This document shows, one piece after another, positions 12,060-24,762 of a stretch of DNA of 64,000 bases (within the stretch, counting starts at the first letter, position 1; each line of letters opens with the position of its first letter). The notes below the pieces were generated by a model. It had not been told where the DNA came from. It did no database searches and saw nothing but the letters and a program-made list of their open reading frames with translations. The stretch is from Albula goreensis. Lineage: Eukaryota > Chordata > Actinopteri > Albuliformes > Albulidae. The translations under genes were made by a program, and so were the position numbers. The stretch is from positions 9,744,563 to 9,808,562 of the forward strand of contig CM040755.1 of assembly GCA_022829145.1 (NCBI GenBank). Direction: 5' to 3'.

Positions 12060-13340
12060 CTTGAGCAGAGAATGCAGCCTCCAGCCCCCACCCCCACCCA
12101 TCCCTGAAGTTTTTTTTTTTTTTTCGTGCTGGCTGCAGCCATCGCCTGTTAAGCAGATCCGGTTATAAGAATGCGTTCCCAGGCTTGGCTGTTCGGCGTT
12201 GCTCAGTGCTCGCTCATCGCTAAAACTGTATCCCCACAACATCAAAAACAAGCCGCAAATTGCAATATGATACTGAGCACTGTACATGGCAACCCTGTGC
12301 ATGGCCCCTTTCCACAGAAGTCAGGAGTGGAGATGTTCTCTTCTTCTCCCCCCTCCACACCGAGGGGTACATAGAGAGGAACTTGTTGGCCGGAATGATC
12401 TCTTTGAAAACATGTTTTTTAAATTCAGAGCGACCGATTTCCAGCCTCTGGGTCCCACAGATGTCAATAGTTTTGCCATCAGATTTGGTTGCGTGCAACA
12501 CTGAGGCAACATTACTTGAGGTAACCGCTGGTATGGCTTTAAGAAGTGACAGTGCCAAGGGCTCATTTCAGTAAACAAATTTGCAGAGTGTATTTAAATG
12601 TGCACTCGTCTTTTAAAAAACTATTTTAATTCCACCTGCACAACAGTTACAAATCTCTCCCTCCTTCCTTTTCCTTCATCTGAACTTCACACATGATTGC
12701 ATGCACTGTTGCCAGACACATTTCTGGATTGCAGTATATGGCCGGAGGATTTGGCTGTTATCAAATTGTCAAGTAGTTTCTTAGGTTTTGGCAGGGCCCC
12801 AGCTTAAATGTGGCATAGCGAAGATCTAAGCCAGCCTTGGCTAAAGTGGCCTCGAGCAAGACACTGTATTGTTTTTACAGAGGACGACAACTGCAACACA
12901 GAGGTGGGGGGGAGATCTTGTTCTCAGGCTTGAGAATAGTCTTTAATTGCATGCCTGGAAATGAGACTTGGTTGTACGGTATTTCAGTCAAAAGGCTGAG
13001 CTTGACTGCGAGCCGCCTATTGTTTCGAACCTCACTGGGTAGCAAAGAAGAATGGGGGGAGCGGCTTTCACGCCTTTGGCGAAGGCGAAAAGGAAACACA
13101 GGGATTACCTCATAACGGGCCGTGTCTGGTGACACTAGCGCCTGCTTAATGCTACAGCGCAGCGAGGATGGTGGACATAAACAACGCGCTCCGAGAGAGG
13201 GATGAATTAAAGATGTTCCGAGGAGACAGCTGGCCAGCAGGAGGGAGAAGTCACATGAAAATACTGACACCAGTGGCTCCTATCCCTCCAGCCAGGGGCT
13301 GGAGTTTGTGCCAGGATACCAATCTCCATACGCTGCTCTT
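12060..13340. promoter_or_regulatory. GC-rich non-coding islands, candidate enhancers
   Basis: Two adjacent blocks (about 12,060-12,560 and 12,830-13,340) are GC-richer and contain CpGs. In the first block several frames on both strands stay open for over 80 codons, as expected from a low stop-codon density rather than from a gene. No encoded peptide resembles a known family and the frames contradict each other. A T15 run lies at 12110-12124. They are candidates for conserved non-coding elements of the fgf3 regulatory domain. Confidence 0.35.
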
Positions 13341-13892
13341 AAATGGGTTTCAACCACAGGTGATACACATGCCACCTTTTACAATCCATCGCCATTTTAG
13401 TGTAATTTCTCTTATGTAAGCCACCATTATGGATTTATTATTTAATATTACAAATGTTCATAACGATGTGATGCCTTAAGTGTTGTTCCTAATCAGTTTG
13501 TCTACGAAGATACAAAATCACTGGTTTTAATGTACAATAGGACTGATAAACCTAGCTCCAGTCAAAAATAAATTCATCCAGGTTGTGTTCCTAGCAGTAG
13601 CCCTTTGATTTTCACTCAGTTTGATAACTGCTAACTATAGCCATGTGCATTGTTCTGGGGCTTTTTTATTCAATTAAAAAATAGTCTTGCAGTTCAACAG
13701 AGTTTAAAGAATTCCTGCATTCTCTTGTGTATAGTCATCACTAAATACAAGATGTGAAAATTGTTCAAATCAAGCGATTCGACTTTTACCCAAGAAAACT
13801 ATTTGGAAACACCTGCCCTGGCTACAAGCTAAGAAATGATTACATGTAGTATTCAAAGCAAGGCAAATTTGCTTTGTTGCTGGAAACACAGC

Positions 13893-14026
13893 TATAGGTA
13901 CAATACCTTACTGCATCTGAATATCTCCAGCAAAAAGTCAGCTCAATAAATAGGTCACAGTATACAGTATGTGCAATTCGATACCTGCCATGCAAGCTGC
14001 TCTGGATGAAGGTGTCAACTAGGCAA
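13893..14026 (+). mobile_element. Degraded teleost-type SINE tail and body
   Basis: The segment resembles the 3' body of the widespread fish tRNA-derived SINEs. A TACCTTACTG...CTGAATAT...CCAGC stretch is followed by AATAAATAGG and then a GCTGCTCTGGATGAAGGTGTC stretch, which parallels the common CGCTCTGGATAAGAGCGTCTG tail. Several substitutions mark it as old. The call is from remembered family consensus; a repeat-library search would decide it. Confidence 0.5.
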
Positions 14027-14040
14027 ACAAATCAAGCTTC

Positions 14041-14118
14041 AGAGTTCAAACCCAGGATGGGGAAATAGCTACTCTCCTTACCAGTGTGCTTTACAGAATG
14101 CTCTGGTTATGTAAGTGG
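14041..14118 (+). mobile_element. Possible second SINE head (tRNA B-box region)
   Basis: AGTTCAAACCC followed by AGGATGGGG resembles the B box and downstream head of a tRNA-derived SINE. It lies just right of the SINE tail at 13893-14026, suggesting two partial copies in the same orientation. No A box or complete unit is visible, so this is weaker than the first copy. Confidence 0.3.
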
Positions 14119-14209
14119 GTCATGATTTTAAGAAGTAAGCACTAAAATCACCCCAAAGAGTTTTACAAAAGTGTCTGTCCCTCAGCAAAAAGTAAGTCTC
14201 TTTCAGCCT

Positions 14210-14640
14210 CTTTCAGAACAGACTCACGCTCACCGTTTTCTGCTGAGACCCAAGCCAGGCCCAACCCAAGCTGCATGTGTTTTTAAATTCACCAATTGCT
14301 GAAACGCGAGCAGAGCAGTTGAGCCCAAAGCTTTTCCTACTGAACCCCCTCCCCCAGCCCTCACCGAAAGCTCCGTGACTGAAGAATTAAGAGCCCACCA
14401 CCATAAGGTGTCACCGTGTCCTTCCCCTATTGCTTCTCCATGAGGACAACATGGCGTCCCTGTGATGGAGCACTTCTGATGTCAGCACCTTTCTTCTTTT
14501 GTCTCTTTGTCCACTTATCTGAGGATATTTATACAAAGACCCCTGATCCTTTACTTTCAAAGAGTCATGTCCTTTTTGCCAGGGTAAATAGGTGAACCTA
14601 CGCGGGGGCATCTCTCTGAGACACTAGGAGGCAAAGAGCT
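14210..14640. promoter_or_regulatory. GC-richer non-coding island
   Basis: A modest compositional island between AT-rich flanks, with no recognisable exon. The regulatory role is inferred from composition and context only. Confidence 0.25.
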
Positions 14641-15960
14641 TTTTACTGAAAGGAATGCTTTTGTGATCAGAGGCAAACATGACACCCCAGTTCTGTTCTG
14701 ACTTGCTGTGTCATATAAGGGAAGCATCCTTTGAATGTTTTTTTAAGGGAACTAGTGCACCAATTTAGGAGGCTGTGGCTGATCTTATTCTAAGGTCAAA
14801 AGTTTGATGTAAGCCATGAAGAACACATATAAAAATGTTTTTCCAAAGCATTGAAAATTTACCAATAAAAAATCATAACCTTAATGTAGGTTCTTATATG
14901 AAAGCTAGAGTCAAACATAATAGCCAGGATTCAATCAGAATTTAACTTTAAATTTGGCTATCAATTAAACACAAAAGTTGCACACAGTTGGCGACTTCAG
15001 CAACAATGAAAATTAACTTGCAAAACTGTTCTTGTAGCATCACACTCCTATTCAATTGTAAGAAAGGCTTCAGGATAAATGTTGGTTGAATCCCAGCCAT
15101 TTTGTGTCAAATGCTTCTAGTTATCCTTCAGGGACCAACTTAAAACCAATATGAATTTCCAGAGCTATCTGAAGAAGTGCTGCTTCAGACATCTGTAATC
15201 ATTTGGCTCTCTGGTCCCAATGCTATTTGTCTTCTGTGAAAGCAGACTGTCTTTTCACAACTTTAGTTGGGATACCAGCCAAGTTGTCTTTTTTTTTTGT
15301 AAATGGTGGCACGGATATGTTTCCAGATGGTTCAGCTACTGGTGTCCCTAAATGTAAGCATAAGACTAAATTAATTTCCTTGAGCATCAGGGCATGTATG
15401 TCATAAACTTTATGGTGCATTTAAGACATGTTTTCACATGGCTTTAGTCCTAATATCATAATAGGGAGATATTAGTATACAATGACATAATATATTGCAG
15501 TTCACAGTACACAGCTAATGAATTGACAATGAAAATGAAAACAATACCAACAGTTCATGGTTAAATGTTATGTATGGTTGATGCAATATCATTCAATGCA
15601 GTATTGCATGACAGTACAGTGCAAAAAAGAGGCTGTTATTTAACATTGTAATTCTTGAAAACATACTGATATCTCTCTTTTTGAGCCCGACTCCACCCCA
15701 CCCCACAACTCCCTACACCTGAAAAAAAAGAAAACAAAACAGTGCTCAAAAATGTCCAAGTATTATTGAGGATAGAAATGGATGAAGGGCCCTCAGCCTG
15801 CATCCTTATTTACCCCTAAACAACATCTGAATCATACAAAATTACAACCTTTACCACATGTGAATCCATGTCATGAATTACCTCTGGCATACCATAGCAC
15901 AGCATTTTTAAATGACTCATTGCTACTCCAGCACGGAGGGTGCATGAGAATCTCACTCCT
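14640..15960. other. AT-rich intergenic DNA
   Basis: No gene, structural RNA or mobile element is recognised in this stretch. Confidence 0.5.
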
Positions 15961-16560
15961 TTGGTCTCTGTGAAGATGCCCTTAAAGAGGCCGGGAGTTC
16001 TCTGACCCCCAGGCACCTCCGCTACAACTGAGGAAATACGAGCAGAACTAATGACTGCAAAACACAACACAGACAGCAAACGGCGCAACCAAACCGCATG
16101 GGGACTGAGAGACAGGCGGGGAAGGGGGCAGTGGTGCTTTCTGCTCTCAGAGTGGTAGTATCTCACCACTGTGGCCTGCGAACAAACACTAACCATGTTT
16201 GTTTTCTGCTTAAGGGGGCACCGCCCGACGTGCCAAAGGGGGAAGGATGACATCTCAAACCCTGCTGGAGGACGGGTCTCCCTGGGCAAGGGCAGAAGCT
16301 CCAGCGGAGGTTTTGATGAGGAGGAGGAGGAATCTCTGGAGTTGGGCCCTATGATTTAGGAGCAGGCAGAGGCAGGGGAGGCCTCCAGTCTGCTGGCTGC
16401 CCTCCAGGGAGAGGAGGCAGAAGCCGTTTTATATCGCATTACGCAGCGACTAAATGCAGCAAAGCCCACTGCTTTAACGGTCTGGGCTGCATGCTGTTCG
16501 GCTAAGCAGCTGAAAAGCGCCAGCTTTGACACCCCGCAGTGTGAACACCTATTTAGTTGA
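15960..16560. promoter_or_regulatory. GC-rich non-coding island, candidate regulatory element
   Basis: GC-rich block with CpGs and a short GAGGAGGAG run near 16320. Near its right edge GTGTGAACACCT (16539-16550) contains a T-box-type AGGTGT on the minus strand. A minus-strand open frame of about 157 codons runs through the block, but it resembles no known protein and has no supporting splice structure. Confidence 0.3.
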
Positions 16561-18000
16561 TGTTAAATGTTGTCCATGCACTTAGCAGAGACCACAGCCG
16601 AGGGTAATGGGAGTATCTGGGCTGGGAGGAGAGTCTGGGGCATGTTACCGCTTCGCAAAGAAGTAGATAGTGGAACAGTAACACGCTCGTAAACCCATTC
16701 CACTCTGGGCAGTGCTGCTGCCTGGGCCTTGCCTTGACCACATATGCTTGTGTTGGATAAAGTCTGATGCAGAATTTAGACCCAGATCTATGCAATGCAG
16801 CTAGACTCATTCAGCCTCAACTCTCCATCATGGCACTTCTCAGAATCTTAACACTTGGCTTGATACTGGATATGTTGACAGGGTAATTGATTATGCTAAT
16901 GGCACAGTTGGGTACAGCACTTCTTATTTGCAATCATAGTGGCTCTCAAAGTGTTAACTATCATTCTCAATTATTACTTCTGCTCTTACAGTTCATAAGC
17001 AGAAAAGCATCTGCTATCAGTAATGACTGTAATGTAATGGAACCCATTTCTTTGGCATGGCCTTTTGAATGTAGTACAAAATACTCATGCTGTATCACTT
17101 ATTCAGATGATCAAAATGTCCTAGTGTTGCCCTGTGAGGCTAAGATGTTCAAAGCATTTCAAACAATGAGTCAGAAGAGAGCTGTCATGTCTTTTTGCCA
17201 TCTTAACAATCCTCTTTGCAGCAGCAGTTGTTTTACAAAAAACACTGTCATAATTATGTAATAGGCTGAATACAGCAGGCAAAGAAATTCAGAAAGGGCA
17301 TCATCCTCAGCACTTTCTCTGTTAATGTGGCAGGGGGCACTGGGAGCCACTGACAATCTTAGAACACGCTGTATTATTCTAATGCTGTTTGTGTTCTGTT
17401 ATAGAGCCACCCATGTGTGGGGTTCATGAGGCTGTGAAATGGAAGGAAAAATTGACCGAGCACCTAAACCACAGAACACCCAGACTCACTGTTGTGCAGT
17501 GTGGTTTCCTTAGAAGCACATGTTTAGCGTAAATATCTTTGGTCAGTGTTTCTACTCTGAGCTGTCAAGAATTTCACGTTTTCCGAAAACTGTATGAGTA
17601 AATACTCATGATACTTATGACATGTTGACCTGCTGTTGAGCAAAATCTACCTCTGACAAAATAAAAAAATAATTAGTTAGGTTTTCACGGTGGAATATAG
17701 TTGGAACAGAGGTTCAGAAGGGTAGATGTAACCATCTCACAGGGAATCGTGTAGCTGTTCTAACATTGCAGTGTATTCTTCTAATATTATTATACTGCTG
17801 AAGAATTAGTCACTTGAAAACACTTTGTGTTTGATAAGATCTAAGAGAAGATGCAGTAACAAATTGCTGTCCATATTTATTATCTCTTCAAGGTGATTTC
17901 TGTCATGTTTGTAAAAAAGAAATAGATTATATTAAGTGTCCAAATCGTGTTCTATTCCCGATGTTAAAATACAAGTTCTATAACCCCTTTAAATGAGGTT
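16560..18000. other. AT-rich intergenic DNA
   Basis: No recognisable gene or element. Only short open frames occur. Confidence 0.5.
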
Positions 18001-18420
18001 TGGACCCCTGCAAATAAAAACAGAGCATTCATTTTGCCCCCAAAAACCCCACTCCGCTCACATGGGTGAGGGGAAACAGCAGCCAACGAATGTGGATGCT
18101 GGATGGCTACCAGAAGCCGGGGTAATTAAAGACAAAAGCAGAGCCGTGATGTGCAGTGAAGGGGGCAGATGCAGCCAGATCTTGGCCTGTGTTCTGAGCA
18201 GATAAATGGCCCCCCCTGCCCACCCCCAACCCCCGGCCCGGCGCGGGGTCCACAGAGCCCCCGGGGGACGACGAGGCACGCAGTAGTTAAAGCTGGCATG
18301 TGAATTAACCCTGTCTGACTTTGAGTGATCTTAATTGCGTGGAGTAGGAGGAGGGGTGCTACACATAACAATTAGCTGAGCCTTTTCCTTTGGGGGGTGG
18401 AGTGGGGGGGGATTGCTGCT
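18000..18420. promoter_or_regulatory. GC-rich non-coding island with C-tract quadruplex motif
   Basis: At 18210-18234 four C-tracts (C7, C3, C5, C5) separated by 1-2 bases would form a G-quadruplex on the minus strand. A 10-bp CCCCCGGGGG palindrome lies at 18258-18267. The block then grades into AT-rich sequence with AATTAA and TTAATTG homeobox-type words. No exon is visible. Confidence 0.35.
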
Positions 18421-18533
18421 TCCTCTGGGTTACAGTCAAGCAGTGTTTACTGCATTCTGCCTGATGAAGACGAGTGGAAAAAAAGAGGATATACTTCCTC
18501 TTATTGCCCACACTCACATGCTCACGCAGACAA

Positions 18534-18579
18534 GCAGACAGACAGACAGAGACAGAGAGACACACACAAACACACACAC
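18534..18579. repeat. Compound (GACA)n / (CA)n microsatellite
   Basis: A short run of CAGA/GACA tetranucleotides passes through GAGA into CA repeats. Confidence 0.85.
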
Positions 18580-18899
18580 GTATACAGGCTAATTCAGAAA
18601 TGGGCTAATGGAGAAACATTCCAATTTTTGCTAATACCCTTTTTAAGTTTAAAGAATTAGCCTGCAGGCAAAGTCCTATTAAGCAAAAACTTTATGCATG
18701 TTCTCTGCATATAAAACTGCAACACTAATAAAACTAGGAATTCCATATATACACCTGCTAGTTGACATATAATACACAATGGATGAAAGGTGAACCACCC
18801 CATGCACGCCATCATTTTAAATACATGTGCTAGCCCGTATGAGAAGAGAATAGATCCTTCAGCATGGTTATTTGCAAAGTGTGCTTATAATCTTCCCAT

Positions 18900-19470
18900 T
18901 GTCTGGGACAACAGCCTCATGTGGGCTTTTACATCTGTGCTCCCAGCTGGCATTCCTTTGCTGATGGAGCCCTGAGTGTGAGCAGGTCTGCTCTGGGGTT
19001 GGCTGGCCTAATTTACAGACCAGACGTGCAGCCAGATTCTGGTCCACTTTATTCATCTGCCCGGCGGATTCGCGATTCCATTAAAGGCAACAGCAGGCGA
19101 CTTCCATGGAAAACGGGCACGGCGCAGAACGGAAATGCTCAACAACCCCTCTGGTGGAGCGCCAAACTCAGAACGATGACACCTGTTTGCTGTACGCCAC
19201 AAAGATCGACTCGGAGGATGGCAGATTAAAAAGGTACGGAGTTAAGAGAGGGGCAGGGCTGTTATTGTCTCCTGGAGATGAAAGATACTGGCGAGCGGGC
19301 CTGTCCCCTTTCATGAAGACCAGAATCAGACGAACGAGACCAAAGAGAACCCACCACGTCCTGTTCTATGTTCAAAAGCCACACCTGCTGTTTGCAGTCA
19401 TTATCCCACCAGTTTTCAGCAAAGAGGAAAAACGGCACGCAAAAGGCTCACTTCATGCTCCCCACCTCTT
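18900..19470. promoter_or_regulatory. GC-richer non-coding island
   Basis: An increase in GC and CpG relative to the flanks, with open frames on both strands but no recognisable peptide. It is a candidate regulatory element by composition only. Confidence 0.25.
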
Positions 19471-21280
19471 TATTACAAGCATACAATGATCTTAACCTGT
19501 ATGAAAGATAATTGTTTTTTCATGCCCTTGTGCTGTACAGTTAAAAGGTGAACGTATAGGTTTAGCTATTGTGTAAGATACCATTTCAAATAAACTAACA
19601 GTGACACCGGCCTGCACAATTGCTGTAAGATGAATACCTTGACCTACCCATCATCCCTACTCAGAAATCACAAAGTCCACACACCAGCTGGCATTATGCA
19701 ATAGATTACTATGTGCTGGATCACTGAGTCCCGGTTAGGATGCGAGACAGACTGGACACCAACGTACAGGCCCTCTCCGGCCAAACTTGCTTCCTGATTT
19801 TACTTGAATGAAAACAGGTGGTGTGAGTGTTCAAGGAACTATGTGGAAAAGCAACAGTGCCTCATGTATTCAGTACAGTTTACAAACAGGATTGCTAAAT
19901 CATATCTGTGTTATATGCAAGACCGTACCTCATGCAACGTGGTAAGCCATATTAGCAAGAAGTCAGAAAATTTACTTTTAAGGCCAAAATACTCATATTT
20001 TCATGGACATGTAGATTTTTGGACTTGGATCATTATTCCACATTTTCAGACTACAAGAGGCTATATATGCCAGAATAACATCAGTACAAGTGGGCTTTTG
20101 CACTGTGCCATAAAATGAAGTTTGTGAGGATTTAGCAGACAGGACTTATTCCATTCACAATCCCGCCAAAGGCTGTTTGGTGAAGTGTGCGCTACCAGAG
20201 AGCGCATTGGTGTATATATAGCTGTGTCCTTGTGCGCTCCGATGGCGGTGCCAGACAATGGGGTCCTTTCATGCTCACACACACATCCCCAGCTCCACTG
20301 TGAAGTCACAATAGCCTTGTCTGAAGAGCTGCCCATTGATTCAGCATGGGGATCACTCCTCATTGACTCAGCTCAAGAATACAATATCAGACGCTGAGCT
20401 GACTCAAAGTCCTTATTGCTTCAGGTGAGAAATCAAAAGTGAAACTTGGAACAAGTGGGGGTTGCAGTCGCGTCTTTTAGCACAAAATGCTCACGCAGCA
20501 CAAGTGAACTTCAAGTGTTATGGTCTTTAGTAAACACAGTTTTTTATAGTGGTAGGACAACCACATCAAACAGAACCAAAGTGCCGCTGGCCCAAACAAT
20601 GAGCAGCAATGAAAAGAACAAAGATGAAAAAACACTGAGAGATTAGGGCACAGACACATGCAACATCAGGGTAGTCTGAAGCATCAAGGTGAAAATAATA
20701 TTTGATAAATGGATTTTCTAGAAAAATGTATATTTTTTGGAAGTTATAAAATCCATCTAAAGAAATAAAATTTGGCATTGAACATTTTAGTCCTCACTTG
20801 TAACACTGGGATGAAAGGGAATATTAGGTCAGGTGACCTGGAAAAAAACAATCTCTTCCAAAACTACATTTACGCCAGTCATTTACAAAAGCCAGCATGA
20901 GTGAAATTATCCAAAGTCTCACTACAGTTAGCATGTGACATGGGCCTGGACTAAACCTACACTTATCCTTAACTTTGGTATATCAAACAATAAAAGTATT
21001 TGAAATTGTTGAAGATTTGTAATTCAATTTCATCTTCTAGTAATCACCAAAATCAAGCAGACTAAAAATATATACATAAATAACACATAGTTCCATAAAG
21101 ATGAGTATTGATTGAATCCGGTTATCAAATTTCAGCATTTGCTTTTGCAGTGAAATGTGAAATCGCTATGCATAAATATCAGTTCCCTATGAAGTCCTTC
21201 ATCATTGAGAACCTTTCATGGATGATTGTTATATTTTAGCCTTGAGTTTAGTTAGCTTAAGGGCATTCAGGTGAAACATC
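19470..21280. other. AT-rich intergenic DNA
   Basis: No coding exon is recognised. The notable element is the inverted nuclear-receptor motif at 20826. Confidence 0.5.
20826..20839. promoter_or_regulatory. Perfect inverted nuclear-receptor repeat (spacer 2)
   Basis: AGGTCA (20826-20831) and its reverse complement TGACCT (20834-20839) face each other across GG. Both half-sites match the AGGTCA core exactly. Inverted repeats of this core bind nuclear receptors such as TR or ER (usually with spacer 0 or 3), so the receptor for a spacer of 2 is uncertain. The site is about 14.5 kb upstream of fgf3. Confidence 0.4.
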
Positions 21281-22850
21281 AGTTTACTTTTGAGAAAGGG
21301 CTCTCCAGGGCAAAGTGAATGTGGGGGTTTTGTGTTCTCCATCACACCTGTGACAAACGGCGCGGGGGGCCTAGTACTTTTTCATCCTTCGTGTTTCTCA
21401 CTGTCACTGAGGTATGTACCCTCCGAAAGGGCTACGTTCCATTGGCCATCTGCGACTGCCCGGACGCAAGCTCCTCCCACGGCTCTGACGTGATTGGCTG
21501 TACATATGAGAAGCGGGAGATTTTGCCCGACTCCGTGGAGGGAGACATGTCTGAGTGTTCTGCTGGCCCTCAGGGAGGGAAATTAATTTGTAGGCTGCGC
21601 GATCCTGCACACTTTGAAACAAGAGCGCATCTGGCATCAGGACTGGCCCGGGGGTGCTGGTTTGCCCCACCCAGCTTACCGAGTCTGGCCATGGTAAAGA
21701 CACTCAAGAGTATAACCGCGTGTTGCAGGTCAGACCACCTGTAACGCATCAGCCGTCCTCCAGCTCTCTGCAGGAGGAAGAAGAAGCAGGTTACATCTCG
21801 GTTATGTGTGTCAAAATTCGCATTGGCCCCTCCCTTTTGTTCTGACGCTTTGATTTCTCTCTCTCTCTCTTTCTCTCTCTCTCTCACATAGCTTTCCTTT
21901 TTGTTCAGTCTCTGCCATGTCAGCCCTTGATGTCCCACCCCACTTTTCCCCCCCTTTTGATTCCCTTTTTCATCTAAACGATACCTGCACAGAGCTCTTT
22001 AAAAAGGGACTGAGAGGGAGGGAGGATAAGAGGGCGGGAGGGGATTCGGTGCTGTCACATAAAACCTGCGTTTCTCAGTTTTCAAATATCTTATTGAGCC
22101 TCTCGCTGCTTTGATATTTTAAGTAGGTATCACAACAAAGGGGAAACAAATGGCTGGGAAGGTAATGCAGTATATTAAGGCTGCTAATGGCCTCAGCCCT
22201 GCTGAGCAGGCCTGCGTGAAAGGGGAGCCCTGTCCCATGGGTGCGATTTAGTTTCGGAGGGGAGAACTCACCTGCCTGCTGCCTACAGTGTGGACCTCTG
22301 CCGAACAATAAAGGGGACGCTTGATTGTTTGCGTGAGAGGAGCGCTAGCTGTCCCTGCGCCTCCCGCTCCATCCACTCCAAACCGGCCAACTTTGGAGGA
22401 ACGTGCTTTACACATCATCCTATCCTTCCCCCCTGAGAGGGTTCGGGGGCGCATGACTTCAGAGTGGCTCTCAGGTCTTTCCCCTTGCTATGTGTGGAGA
22501 TATAGAGACCCCTGCCCTTACCCCACCTACGCCCCCAACTCCCCCCAACTCAAATCCACTCACAGCGGAGCCATTGTTTCGCCCGTCTCCTGGATGTTTT
22601 GCTGGGCCTGCACGTCTTTATTGGAATGTCGTGTGGTTTGGCAGGGGGGTTAAGGGGAGCCTTGTCGCTACCCCACAGGGTCTGGTTCACCTGGAGACCC
22701 GGCGGGACTCGCTCTGATTTGACGGTCTCGGAGAGCGCGGGTTTTTGACCCCTTACCTGCCAGGGGACATCCTGGGTTACACTCAGATTGTTAGGGTCCC
22801 TCTGGAGATCATATATCTTCTTAGCTGACGGCAAAGCAGTGACTGATTTA
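21280..22850. promoter_or_regulatory. Large GC-rich non-coding island
   Basis: The longest GC-rich block of the desert, with repeated CpG-rich patches near 21,360-21,540 and 22,320-22,740. Open frames of up to 141 codons occur on both strands without resemblance to known proteins. An inverted CCAAT box occurs within TGATTGGCTG near 21,495. It may combine several regulatory elements. Confidence 0.35.
21856..21885. repeat. (CT)n microsatellite
   Basis: A CT dinucleotide run with a single TTT interruption. Confidence 0.9.
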
Positions 22851-24749
22851 CGGCCCTATTAAACTGTGATCTCAAGATGTTCTGGTAAAACATTACACGC
22901 ATTACCAGCAGGGTTTTCACAATGCAGGCTGGCCCCACAGTGAGTGACGCTCAACTGACTGCACCCAGCAAAGACAGGGGGGACCAAAACAAAAAGCTCA
23001 CAAAAATGACCAAAATGTATGTACACCATTACCAACTGTAATCCATTACAGGCTACATTATACAGCTCTTAAAAAGATCAAGATGTTTGACTTCAGGAAA
23101 TATGACATAAATACTTTGAATCATGAAATATTCAACAAAAAGCAAAAATGCATACTAAATACGAATTTTAAAATTGACATTCTTAAACAATCCTGTATTT
23201 ATTAATATTTGTGCTGGATTCAGCATACTTGAGCATTGTCTTTAAGCACTGTATTTAATTGCATACTTGAGAAAAGATATTCACATTGTACAGGATTTAC
23301 TTTTTTATTTGCAGTTAGTTAAAACGTGTTTTGGTGGAACGGTGATGCCACTGTGCAGACCTAACTGAAGAAAGTCACTGAGCTTCCACACCTGACCATG
23401 GTATGGCACACATACAACACAAAGATTTATTTCACCTTACATGGAAACCATCTCAAATGCCTGAAAGCCATACATGGTGTTTTCCCACTCATGTAATTCT
23501 ATTTTCAACATACAACTCGGAACCTGTCAAGTATAATAAAATATTGTTCCAAAACACTGATTTCCTAACAATGCCAGACAAATTCACAAAACCATTTTGT
23601 CAGGAAAAAAACATTTTTCAAGCTGGATATTTGGGGTTTTCAGTGGGGTATGCTGACCACTGCGGCATCACACTTCCTCACTGGCAGAAAATGGGATTAG
23701 GAGCATGTAGCTCATTGAACGGAGCTCTGCTTTTCATTAGTATCCCGCCCCCCGCCCCCCGGCCCCGCCTTGCCACCACCCACAACCAGCACACAGCAGC
23801 AGCATCCCAGAGACTAATTTCTGTCTGAGAAGAGCACTCCGCAGGGGGGAGGGGCGGAGGCAATTTCCTCATCCAAAGCAACAGGCAAAAAATAGAAGAG
23901 AAAATCTGTTTTAGTTTTGGATTTTGATGTTCTTTTAAAAAGCAAAAGTGGAAAACACTGAGTGGGGCACTCCCTGCCACGATTTATTGACAGATTAAAT
24001 ATAAATACAGCTATATTTTTTTCCCCAAGAAAAAAAAATGACTGAAAACATTCCAGTGTGGTAACATTATCATATCTGAGGAACCAGCAAAAAAATCTGC
24101 AAAAAAAGATATAACATTGGTATCATTTTACATTATTGATGTTACGTAAGCCTCTGAAAATGTATGTGATCAGAGCTCTGGTCTCTCCAAATATCAAACT
24201 TGAGTGCTGAAACTGTTCATGTGTGCTCTTCAAGAGCACAGAATTGCTGTCAAAGGTTGCTTTTTAATAGCGGAGTAATCCAAATACTAAAGAAGGAGGA
24301 GGACACACACCCAGTATTAATGAGGTACAGACATCATGAGGAAGGCATGTGTGCTGACACAGTTAAAAAAAGAGCAAACGTACAAGAGCGTGAGATTTTA
24401 TGTTGTTTGCCAAGACACAAATATTCAGCGTAAATGTTTGTCAAGGAGCAAGTCAGAGGATTTTATGCTGATCTGAAAATCACCATGTTAGTAAAAGACT
24501 GTTTAATTTGGATTGGAGTAATTTCCACTCAAGGTAAAACAAAACCATAGTTTCTGTACCCATTTTTAGCATAAACTAACAGCACTTAACCCCTTCACCT
24601 TTGAAAATGACTTTTCCCAAGATCTGTCTCCTTGGAGTGTCCTTCAAACTAGGACTACAATGAGGTGGGGTACAAACCGACAGCAAGGAACACTCACCAC
24701 CATCAAGTAAGTACATACAGGTTATGCTGAACATTTTATGTCATTTCTG

Positions 24750-24762
24750 AGGTCAAAGGTCA
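24750..24762 (+). promoter_or_regulatory. Second perfect DR1 nuclear-receptor element
   Basis: AGGTCA is directly repeated with spacer A, identical over all 13 bases to the element at 7527. It lies about 10.6 kb upstream of the fgf3 start codon. A related but weaker TTTGACCT half-site arrangement lies at 25176-25188 on the opposite strand. Binding by RXR, COUP-TF, HNF4 or PPAR-RXR follows from the motif family; use in vivo is inference. Confidence 0.55.

Noticed and set aside
15816..16289. 157-codon minus-strand open frame
   Set aside because: No recognisable family, no flanking exon pattern, and explained by GC-rich composition.
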